A DNA stretch of 64,000 nt, from contig CM034591.1 in assembly GCA_020091685.1 (NCBI GenBank), positions 12,596,833 to 12,660,832 of the forward strand, written 5' to 3'. Made by a program: the position numbers and the translations under genes. Shown in pieces: positions 14,787-26,700 of the stretch (position 1 is the stretch's first letter; each line of letters opens with the position of its first letter). Origin of the DNA: Lutjanus erythropterus (taxonomy: Eukaryota > Chordata > Actinopteri > Lutjaniformes > Lutjanidae). The notes below the pieces were generated by a model. That model was given only the letters and a program-made list of their open reading frames with translations, was not told the DNA's origin and did not search any database.

Positions 14787-17700
14787 GACTGAGCTATTGT
14801 CTGCCACCCACGCTTTCCCCACATCTCCTGAATACATATCAATGAGGCTTCGCCGTGGTGTGTGCGGGTCATAATTATAACAAGTGATTTTTTTTGGAGG
14901 CTGCAGAACAATGGAGGTGGGGGGGTGGGAGTTAATGTGAGAGGAAGACCCCTGGGACAGTGCTGATGTTTTGAGTTGAAAATGAATGCAGTGATTGACA
15001 GGTTGACCATATGCACACAGATCTGTCCACACACACACACGCACACAGACACAGATTGCACAGGACTGTGGCGATGCAGCTGTAGACGATTGTTTTTCTT
15101 CTCTCTCTATCTATCTATCATGCTCACACAAACAAATCAGCGTACCTGCGTGCTGACACCAAAGTCACAGAGCTTGACTTGTCCCCGGGTGTTCACCAGC
15201 ATATTGGAAGGCTTGACATCTGCGGAGACAAACTGCTTCATAGAACTGCAACATCAGCACTCTGTAGCTTGTCTTTATCAACTCTGCTCTTTTTTTAATA
15301 AACACACAGCCTGCACACAACCTTACTCACCTCTGTGAAGTATCTTCAGGCTCCACAGATACGTTAGACCTTTCACTACCTAGAGGCACCAATGAAAGAA
15401 AAAATCTATTAATATCAACATCATTCCATGTTTAACCAGCACACGTCTGTATAATTAATTAATTTGGTTAATGTGGAGTGGTTACCTCCAGTTGATGTCT
15501 ACAAACTGAAGTTATAGGTAGGGAGAAAATTACAGTGACCCTGTTTACACATCACAACTTGGCTGTCATGGCACACGTCATTAAGGTGGTCAGTGAGCTC
15601 CTAAGAGGCCAGGGGGGTTAGACAAGATTCACCCTGAAATGTTAAAAGGGTTGGATACTGCTGTGCTGTCATGGTTCACACGTGTCTCTAATGGTGTATT
15701 GATGTTGCTCTTGGACTGGTAATCAGGAGTAGTGCTGTCTGTTTCCTGAATGAGGACCAGAGGGTGCGTTAGCTCTGATTATCATTCTTGTGAGAGCCTG
15801 TTGTTAGAAAACAGATTTTTAAACCTTACATTTAGAAGTTAGGTTGGTACAGTTACCCCGTTTCCTACAGATTGGCAGATGAGTGAGGCGTCCCAGAAAT
15901 GTGCTATGAGACAATGGCCTGTGGCATTCTGGACAAAAAAGGTCAATTGGATACTAGAGGTCTGCAAGCCTGTCGGGACCCAACAGGCCCTGACACGTTG
16001 AGTCAATTCGGGACGGGCTCTGCCCTTTTTTGTTTTTTAATAGATTAGGCTAATCTAACTTTTGCCTTTTAATTGTGCCCATATATGCTAGATGCAGAGC
16101 ACACTGTATGAAATATTGTTTATTAACTATATCATAAACAGTATAAATCTTGTACATCTGCATTTTTATTCACAAGCTTTACACGTGTCAGTTATTGTCA
16201 GGTATAATGCACCATGCAGAGCATCAGGGAGGAGTTGAAGTGTGTTCCTAATAGTTTCCAGTGGTTTTTTTTTGGAAGAGTTGTGATTGTATTACCACTA
16301 CAACTACTAACCACAAGTGTCATGCACACCACAAAGAAAACTAAGGGTAACTCTTTATTGACTAATTTGCTGCTGGATCATGTAGCTCATCTATATTCTC
16401 TATTGCATTCTTATTCTTCTCTGGAATGGACATATTCGTGGGCATAATTGCTGGTGGCACTTGTGGTCAAATGTTAGTACTGTGTGTGTGTGTGTGTGTT
16501 TTGCACTCATCAGAGAGTGCTGGAGTTTTCAGACAGTAAATGAATGAATACGGGTAGGACAATATATCAATATTATATCAATACTGTGATATGACATTAG
16601 ATAAAGCCTTAGATTTTGGATACTGTTATACCGTTACATGGCATGGCACATAGCTCATTGTGCTAATATTATGAGAAAGTACAGTCATCAGTACAATATT
16701 GTCACAATATTGATAACTATCAATAAAGGCATTAAGTGAATTTAAAAAAAAAAAAAGATTTTGTCCATATCACATAGCTCTGACATGAATGAACATATAC
16801 AGCAGCCACAGTGTATGTAATGGAGCCCATATAGGAGGGCTCTGTTACATACATTGTGAATTCCAGCAGCAGTGTAATGAGGGAGGACCTCGGTATTGAG
16901 GCTTTGCTCCTTCGCATTAAATGAAATTCACTGAGTTTATTAGGGAACAAAGAATTCCTCCTTGCTGTGTCTCCTTGGAGGTGTTATGTGTACAACTGAC
17001 TGGGAGAAAACACCAGGGTTAAAAACACACTGGAAGGAGCAATATATTTTGTTAAATAGGTAAGAGTGGACAGGCACTTGTTTGTCATCTTTGCGCAGCC
17101 CCCACAAGTGTATTATTGGTTGCACTTATATGACTCCACTTGCCTGGCTAGATTCATACAACATTCATAAAATCATCATATTTTTGTTTAAGTATTACTC
17201 ATCTCCCAAGGTGGGTATTTTTTCATTTATGGGATGCATGGGATGAGTTGATTCTAGCCTCTAGCTTTCTCTCATCCTTCGACAACCTCTGAGACAAATT
17301 AAGGAAGCACAAAAGCTCTCTGAAGTCCTGCTGCCTCAAAAGGTTGTGGTGTGAGTGCCACATAGGCAGTGTGCAGCTTCACTCACACCCTCTTGGGTGC
17401 TTTTCCTTCTGTGATAATTAACAACTGTGACAGTGGAAAGGAGGGAAAGCTGTGAATTGGAATTAACACTGACTAAATAGCTGTCATTGTTTGATTACGG
17501 ACAAAGTTAAAGGGGGGAGACAGAAAAGAGGAGGTGGAGATAGGAGAAGGATAATGAGGGTGGAAAAGAGACATGTATTTATCAACATCAAGGCCATTTC
17601 TATCAAAATGCTAGTTTTAACTGAGAGTAGAAAGGGAGGGAGAAAAGGGGAAAACAACAATGACTTTGTCCGTCACTTCACCAAATAGAAGCTAATTGAA

Positions 17701-20700
17701 AAATTCACACCTGTGGTTCTCTTTTCTTTTATCTTATTAATAAAATGAATTTTCCCGTCAGACCTGTCCTGTATCCGGCAAACAAATAACAGGTCACACT
17801 GAAAACTGTGACTGTCTGGCACACATGGACGATCACACTCTAAGGCACTCTAATAGATTACACACTTCAACCTACTACAAGTAGTTTTTAACTGGTTATG
17901 AAAAAGTCTTAATTTAATACTGATGCATCTAAATGACCTACATATGTAAACGAGACCATCAGTGAGAAAACTGGCTACGTTAGCCAGTTAAAAGGAGGAA
18001 GGGAAATTTTTATCCAAATCATTTTATTTTTGATGTTACATGTTGATGTTGTGTTTATGGTGGTGGAAACATTACTGCTTTTGTCCACAAGGGCCTCCAA
18101 AATCAACAAAATATTATAAATAATATACATATATATTATATATATATATATATATAGTTCCTTGTAGTAGCTTTAAATAAATGTTTCAAAAATGCCAGCT
18201 CTCAACTGAAATGTTTTTCTCAGTAATCAAGTGACTAATGAGGAGATTAGAAGTATTTCATGTAAACTTACTGCCACTGCGAATCCTCCCCAACACGTGC
18301 TCTGGTATTCTTTTGTAGACATCAAGAGAACCACCTGCAAAAGACAAATTATTCATTCAGGCATTGACATTATAAGACAGATTTTGTACGGTTTCTCAAA
18401 TAATTGCACAACGGTCTTTTTTGCACAACACACCAAATTCTTGTTGGCCATGCAGGTTGTAACACCCCACACATATCCAAACAAAAAACAGTTTCTTGCA
18501 ATTTCATCCAGATCCAGCATCTGCACAATGCTGTGAAGCCCAAACTGGCACCCATGTCATGAAAAAACAGTTGATCCTCTTAGACTTCAAATTCACACAA
18601 AATAACTATGTAAAATCCTCCTCCATTAAAAAAAAAGTTCTTCTTGTTATTGACTGTGCTGGACAAAAAAGATTCTGGAATATTTAAAGAGGTAGATGAC
18701 TTACAATAATACATACATACATACACTTTTTTGAAAAACGTACGCAGACACATTATTGTCTAGTGTCTTCATACATGCCTGGAAGGCATCTTTAATTAGT
18801 TACAAGTAAAGTGAGTCAACACAAGTACAATGACTATATTCACTGTTTGTTATTATTCCTCTTGCTGTCACTTTAATTGTATCTGTTTTATATTTGTCTC
18901 ATCAATAAAACATTAAGAATTAATTGATGTTTCTGCATGTGGTCCGATTTTAATAACACAATATATTCTTGTTTGCAATAATCAAGTACAACTGGAAATG
19001 ACTGATCAAAGAAAAGTTTCCTGAAGTAAAGAGAGCTGAAGGGTTAGACAGACTTTGCTGACAAGCTGGCCAAAGCGTGAAACAGGGGAATCACTGCATT
19101 AACACACACTTGGACAAACAGACACACCTAAAAACATAGACAGTCCCCCTTCTCACGCCAAACCAGACACACACATACAAACACACCTACAAATGCACTT
19201 AAGTCAAGATTTATCGCACCCTTGTAGCTTTTAGCACACGGGCATGCTAAGCAGCTCACAGCGATAAGACGTTCTCTTGATCTGCAGAAGTGTAAATGGA
19301 TGCGCGGTAGAGAGACGGAGGACAGTTCCCCAAAGTCTCCTCAACACAGCTGTGGCTCGCAAAGAAAGACAAACATGTGATATACTGGCTTAAGCCACAG
19401 AGAAACTCACCGTCCATAAATTCTGTGCATATTGATATCCTGTTCTCTACAAAAAAGGCACTGAAGAAAGTGATGATGTAGGGTGAATCACACTGTAATC
19501 AAGAGAAGAGACAAACTGATCATTAAAGAGCATGCCACAATATTTATCTGTGATACAGAAAGAATTTGTTAATACATTAATCTCATTATGAAGCTGAGCG
19601 AAAAGAGAGTATGTGATCAGGAATTTGACTGCAGAAGAGCTCTAGCAAGACTGAATTGTACAAAAAAAGTTTCTCGTGATCATTCCTACTTAAGTGATGA
19701 TAGTTAGAGCTCAAAAGCATGACTCAGGAGCATCAATTTGAAATCCATCATCTGTTTCTGTTTGGAAAATTTTTTTTATTTATGATTTAATCCTACATAC
19801 GCTGCATGGGAAGAGGGCTAGCCAGAGCTCGATATTAAGGACATCCTGTTGTTCCAGGGGCAATAAAAATAGCACCTAGAACACAAAGTTACAGCATCTG
19901 GGACAATTCTGGGACATATTGTCCTTATGCATTGTGAAAAACAAAGACCTACATCACTTTAATTGTTCGGTGTATGAATTAAAAAAATATGAAGTGGCAT
20001 CAGCACAAACATGCAAAATCATAAACATGATCATGTCATGGTGTTAAAAATAAAATTAAGTATTTACTATGAGATATGTTACAATAAATTTCCATTGCTG
20101 TATCTGAAAAAAGAGGTTTGCATTTGGGCTGTAGTTTGCAGTGAAGAAATAGTAACTCGACCAAAAATGGAAAGGATAATGAAAAATGACTGTGTCAAAC
20201 AACTAAGTAAATACAGGGAATAACTTGCACAACTTCTATGGTGGACAAGAGAGAGTCAAAGTGACTCAAAAATGAAAAATAGAACTTCAATTTGGGACAG
20301 TGGTTATAACTTTGTGACAGCTGAAAGTCGAATTCATGACGGTTGCGGGACACTGAAGAAAAAAAATTCTCGCTGAGCACAAAGGGACAGTCGTCAGTAA
20401 ACTCACATGGCTGGTCCATGTGTATGTTGCATGTGTGTCTATGTACCGCTGATCCCTGGCTTACATTGTAAGTCCAGAGGCGATAAATAACACTTCATTA
20501 GTTAAGGACTCATGGGTTATTCACAGTGTAGATCTGGTTGGACAGGAACCGGGGGGGATTGGGGGGGATTGTGGTGAAAAAACTAACCTTGTAGAGGATT
20601 TCTAATTCTGACATGATCTGCTTCTGTAATTCCACCGTGATATCCAGAGGAATGACCTGTAATCAAATGTGGGGAAAAAAGGTCCAGCCTTAAATAAACG

Positions 20701-23700
20701 CAAAATTAACAAGTTCTGTTGATGTTCTGACAGGACGGAACAGACTGAGTGTCAAGTTTATTATCACCAGAAAGGGAGGAGTTCTCACCTTGACAGCTAA
20801 AACCCGCTTGCCAAGAAGATGGTACGCTCTGGAGGGACAAAGCAGAAGATGATATGAAACAAAAATGATGAGAGCAGTCACTTTTTATTTTAACAGTAAC
20901 TTGAGTTTTTGTGTTTTGATTTTTAAACTTACAGTAGCTGGTAACACTTTGATTGATGGGGTGTGCATAACACTGACATGACACCACCATAGCCATGTCA
21001 TGACATCTGTCATAAACATTCAGGAGTCTTTGTGAAGGTTTTAGACTGTTATCATATAGTGTCATTCAATCAATCTTGCAATGCAAAGTTGACACTGTTT
21101 GAGATAAACTTCTTACAACAACTTGACATTTATCAAGTCATCATAGTCTGTCATAAACCTGTCCTAGCAAGCCTAATTATCAAACCTACAGAAACGATTT
21201 AGTTTTATTTGTTAACATTAAATTATACTGTCATATGCAGTGGTTTTGCATTTTCATGCAAAGTTGACAAGTCTTTGTTATAACAATTTGACATTAACCA
21301 CGACAACACTGGTAACAATGACAGAATTTTAAAAGCATTTGACAATGTAATAAAATTTAATGACATCTTTATGTCAAGTCCAAATAGTAACACCACAGTT
21401 GAAGTCAAGGGAGTTTTTCATGACACTGTTATAGAAGGATTTGACGGTGCAGTAAATCCTAATGGCATCTAAAACGTATCACTGACATCAATGAACAAAA
21501 TATTCATGACATTTATAACGCTCTCATGACAGCCAATGTAATGTTAATAGATAAAGCTAAATAGTTTCTCAGTTTCACAGCCCTGATATATCCATCATAC
21601 ACCCTGCAGAAACGTTCTGTTACTGTTGTGATGTTGTTGATAAATAAATATTGATCAGAGCGATCACAAATTGTTAATGTACTTATAATGTACTTAACAT
21701 GGTGAATAAGTTCAACTAATGGGTAATGAGAGGACATAAATGACAATGACATACGAAACTCCACAGGTTTTCTGTGTTTCTGACCAATAGTTGAGTCAGC
21801 ATGACAAAATGCCTCTGTCATTTCTGTTAAAGGTCAGAGGTCACAACCCAAAACCAGATCCAGTCAGCCCTATCACACGTTGTTCCAGACAGAGTTTTGA
21901 GTTGCAAGTGAAGCAGCAGTCACAGACCGTCCCCGTAATGATTTAATTATCAAACTCCTTAATGCCAAACATCGGCTTTAGTTACAGCCCTTGAAGGTTA
22001 GTTTACGGCACCAGTGACAATACCTCAGGACCTCTCAACATACAATCCTCAAGGACGAATACTGTCCAACAGCTGTCAGGTGATGGAGTTGAGGTGGGGA
22101 CAGTGGACGTCACACAGTCTGGTTAGCTTGCAAGCAGGCTTGGTGAACGTGATACCTGGCTACTCACCTGTCAGCGGGTCTCCCAGAGAGAGTGTGTATG
22201 GTGCAAGGTGTGATTAATGTGTCTTAGATTGGAGTATCACGTTGCTCTTCGGCCAGACACCTCAAAACTGGCCCAGGCCTTTAATTAATGACACCTATTA
22301 GTGCCATGTCAAGTATTTACCCACAGTCAGGACAAACAGAGACCTGTGTCAACTGCAGCTCTGCCATACTGTACTGTACTGTACTATATATAAAACTGCA
22401 GTTTGCATTTTAGTTTTTACATCTTTGATAACAGTCTTGTCACAGCTGAAGTCAAAAGCAAAACTAAAGACCTTTTAGAGATTAAATTAAAAGAAAAACC
22501 CAAGGTATCCAGAGAGAATCCACATTAATCAATTATATTCAACTATTCATTAGTTTCGTGATTTATGGCAAGGTCTCAATTTCCTTTCATTTGTAGGAAG
22601 TTCAAAATTGTGAAAATATTACTGATGTCAGCTTCTAGAACATGCTGAACTGTTTTAAGCCACATGGCAAGCTGTGCCTAAAAGTTCACAGATAAAAGAT
22701 ACAAAATATGGAAAGGCAAAAGATTCAAATAAAGTTCATAGTTATTAAAACAAACCATAAGCCTTTGTCTGACTTAAATGGACAGTGTATTTTCTTTTTG
22801 CCCCAAGAGTGCTGGTGTTTTTGATCTTAAGCGCCGTCTTTTCTAGAAAAGAGTTCTTTGCACATAAGGCTGATGGCCTTGTTTCCATTTTGATGTCTCG
22901 GTCTTCCTTTAAGCTACAATCAATATCAGTTAAGCATGACTGCTGCCTCTTAATTAAGATGAAGATGTTAATTGAGGCAAGATCGCAGGGGTAGACATGT
23001 TAAATACTGACTGGGCAGGTTGAATGTGTGTAAGGCAGTCTGAAAAGAGATTACACCAGGTCTTCACCATGCTTAACAACTTGTAGTTCCCAATGAGAAA
23101 TCATGCTGAAAGACATATCCAGCCCATAGCTGAATTCACCTTACTACGACTTAAACACATGAGAAATTAAGCTTTGTGTGCACGTGATACCATGTAAATA
23201 ACTTTCATCTGTGTTTGTGTGCATATGTACCTACATGCAAAGTCTCACATCTATTTATTAAAGCCAATGCTGTTTTTGTTTGTCTAAGTTAGATATACAA
23301 GAGTTAAAGCTATAATATGCACTATTTCTCCATTAAAATTTCTAAAAATGCTGGACCTACGCTATAGATATGTTGCGTTGTCTACTTAAATTATCCCAAA
23401 TATTTCCAGCAATAGTCAGTGAAACCTGTAATATATTCAAGGTAAGAGTGCATTTCCTTGCTAGCTGCTAGTTGCTATAATTTCTGCGAAAACACATCAG
23501 ACATAGGGATAAATTAGAGAATAAGGAAGGAAGTTGGCAAACATGATCACTTGTGACTAAATGTGACAAGAACAAAATTTTAGTATTGCCTTATTCATGA
23601 ACATGATTTCTGCCCGAGACATGTCAGATAGATTTTCATCTGTAATGGTGGTTATTTAACAATAAAAATAACTCTCATGACCCCATGCTACTTCAGATAT

Positions 23701-26700
23701 CACCAAACTACAGGAGACAGACCTCTAGAGGCAGAACTTTAATTGTGCATTTAAGAAATCACAATTTAAAAAAAAAGAAAAAAGAAGTGCTTTAAAGGCA
23801 TGTTTTTGAGCAGGAAATATGGTGTGACTACTGCTTGTTTAAAGCTTTATTCTCAGACTGTCCTTGACCACCTCAGGGCCGAGCATCCCTGTATGAGTTA
23901 CAGTGACAGGCTTGTGACAGCGGGAGACATGGGGACAAGGTTACATAGCCACCCCCCGCCACTTCCCCCTGATCTGACCCCAGTAAACGTGCCCCATTGC
24001 CTGGATCTTATTTACACTCTAGCTCGCTCTGTAATAAAAGCTCCATCATGCAGTATTCATAGGGCCTCTCTCTATGTCTCTGAAGTCGGGGCTGCGGGTT
24101 AGAGAGACCGGCCTCCTGGATCAGGGCTAACGTGGTACTTTTACACCGCCACATGGATGACGGGCCTGTCTTCTCCCTCCCTGACTCTCTCACCTGATAC
24201 GCCTGTAATGAGTCTCCTAACTGACACACAGACAGAAACCAAAACACAGACACTCACAGACAGACATAATGTACAGACTAAAGCTTGCTAAATAAAGGCT
24301 GAGAAGCTCAAACGTCAAAGTTGAAAGGCTTGTTTATATCTTAGCATGCTAAGAAGTGAAAGTAAATATTTCTCAGTTCCACAGATGGACTTTGATATCA
24401 CTTTTGAGAACTGGCCTCTTGTGGCTGAGAGAGAAATTACAACAGCACAACAGTTGTTGGTTTGCCATTTGCTGTAAAACAGCCCTAAATCTACACTGCC
24501 CTCAGATGTCTGGTGAAAATGTGGATTACTGATTGCTAAAGCCCAAGATGATTTCCTCAAATCTTATTTTGCCCACAACCCAAAAGTACAACAACCAGAA
24601 AACATTCACATTTAAGAAGCTGGAGTCCGAGGATTTTGACTTTTTTTTTCTTAAAAAATTATTCAAACTGATCAATCAATAATCAAAACAGTTGCCTATT
24701 AATTTAAGAATCGATTAATTGTTATGACTCTACCATTCACTCACTGTCAGACCAGATCTACACATGCCACACTGCGCCACCTCCAGGATAGGAAAGTAAC
24801 AGCTGAAACAGTTTAGACCTGCAGTAGATCACCATCTCTAGGAACATAAGAGCTGCTAAAATTGCACATCTTGCAACACCTACAGGCAGTAAGTGTTACA
24901 GCAGAAGTTTGTTCCATGTATACTTTCTGTTCATATTACCTCTGCCATGGAGATTATGTTTTCAGTGATGCCTGTCTGTTTGTCAGCAGAATTAAGGAAA
25001 AACTACTGACCTGATTTTCATGAAACTTACTGGAAGGTGTAGCATGGGCCAAGGAAGAACCCATAAAAGAGCATATCCAAATCACAGGACAGGCACAAAT
25101 TATTTTTCCCTTTTGCTAACATTACAAGATAGGGCCTTAGCAGAGGTATTGTAGGTTTCACAGTTTAGACTATGTCCCATTTAAGATTAATTGGAACATC
25201 ACTGTGTCACTCTAACCTCCAGTGGATACCAAATAATCAAACAATCATACCACAATCATTTCATAATCATTTAGCTTGAGGCTGCAAAAGACAAACCAAT
25301 TGTTTTTTAAAGTTTTGTAAGTGAATGTATTTTTTCCAATCAGGTTTCAGATTACACTTTCAGGTTTTTAACCATTAGATAATTTAGCCTAATTGTCTGG
25401 AGAAAAACTCAAAGAGCCAAACTACTCAAACAAAAAAAAAAAAGCAAAATGATTTCTATAAGTCCAAATATTCAGCTCGAGTGACAAACGTTGACATAAT
25501 TTTTGAAGTTTTGCCAAATATTTGTGTCCATGTAATGATAAATATATTGCTCTTTGAGGGGTACTGATAGAGGATAAAATGGCTACAGTAAATGGAACTC
25601 ATGCTTTACATTACAAAAATCATCATTTTTGTCTCATATAAACATCAAATGCCATTCTCTGTGAACTCTCTGCCTCTGTGAACTCTGTGAAAAAAAACTG
25701 TGAAAATAGCATTAGAGCAGCCAAATACATTAGTCACTGGTTGGTCATTGATAAGGGAATCAAATAAGCATTGTAACCTTCAAGAACATAGGATTTAGGG
25801 TTGGGTGATGTCTACTAAATTGGCATTTGATGATGTACACAGTGAAACACTGTCATGTACAATGATATGGTTGCCGGGTCTAAAAGGATCTTGATCTCAG
25901 CACCACGTCAGTAACTTAGCTGTGTTTAAAAAGAAAATTCTAAACACGACACTAAGACATAGCAGAAATGAATAGCAGCAACAGCAACGCCAAAAATGAA
26001 CAACTCTATGGCAACTCTAAATGGACATACTCCCTAAAATACAGAAGGCTTTTACGATGGTAGGGGGCTCACTGGTTGATGACTGTCAAACATCGCAATG
26101 GACAAATAGCATTGTCCGTCATCTCAACCCTAGTAGGATTTATTAAAGAGATGTTGCATTAGACTGAATTTAAGGAGTGCTTCATCAGCTTTATAGTTAA
26201 GCATTTACAACTAATTTCAAAACAAATCTGATTTACCTATTCCAACCCACTACACCATGTTTAACAAGGTGAAGTATCAAACAGCCACCACAATCTTCAA
26301 AACACATTTCATATTCTCTGCTCAGGAGAGACAGTTTATTTACCAAAATAAAATCAAAAGCAAGTACAAGCAGGTACGTCAAAACCAATCAAAAGAGTTC
26401 ACTTAAAATACACTTGAGAGGCACTGTGACACCAGGTTTAAATTGCAATCCCATTCAACTCGCTCTAGGCACAATCTGAAAATATCTGGATACAAGATAC
26501 CATGTTACCACCAATTAACCAAAGAGGTTTGGCTCTTCAATGTACAGTCTAATCAATGAGGTGAAAAAACAAAATCAATGGAGAAAATGGTCTGTGAGAC
26601 TAAAGGAACAGCTGTGGGTGTCTAAGTAGATGTCACCACAGTCACAGCCACGCAAATGTGCTTGTTTTAATTGCACTGCTGGATCCATGAGTCATGAAAA

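Larger units (their letters stand above)
12745..15145 (-). other. intron between exons 15 and 14
   Basis: More than half is family B copy 2 with its nested element. The rest holds GT-rich and CA-rich tracts at 14607-14784 and 15027-15056. No exon seen. Confidence 0.65.
15380..18271 (-). other. intron between exons 13 and 12
   Basis: Contains a possible MITE at 16550-16735 and family A copy 2. No coding signal on either strand. Confidence 0.6.

Noticed and set aside
14571-15061. overlapping open frames around 14571-15061
   Set aside because: Kept open by CA/GT repeats; one is shifted against the other and neither resembles a protein.
18707-18726. short direct repeats as a CRISPR-like array, also at 49434
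   Set aside because: Simple microsatellites without spacers in a vertebrate genome.
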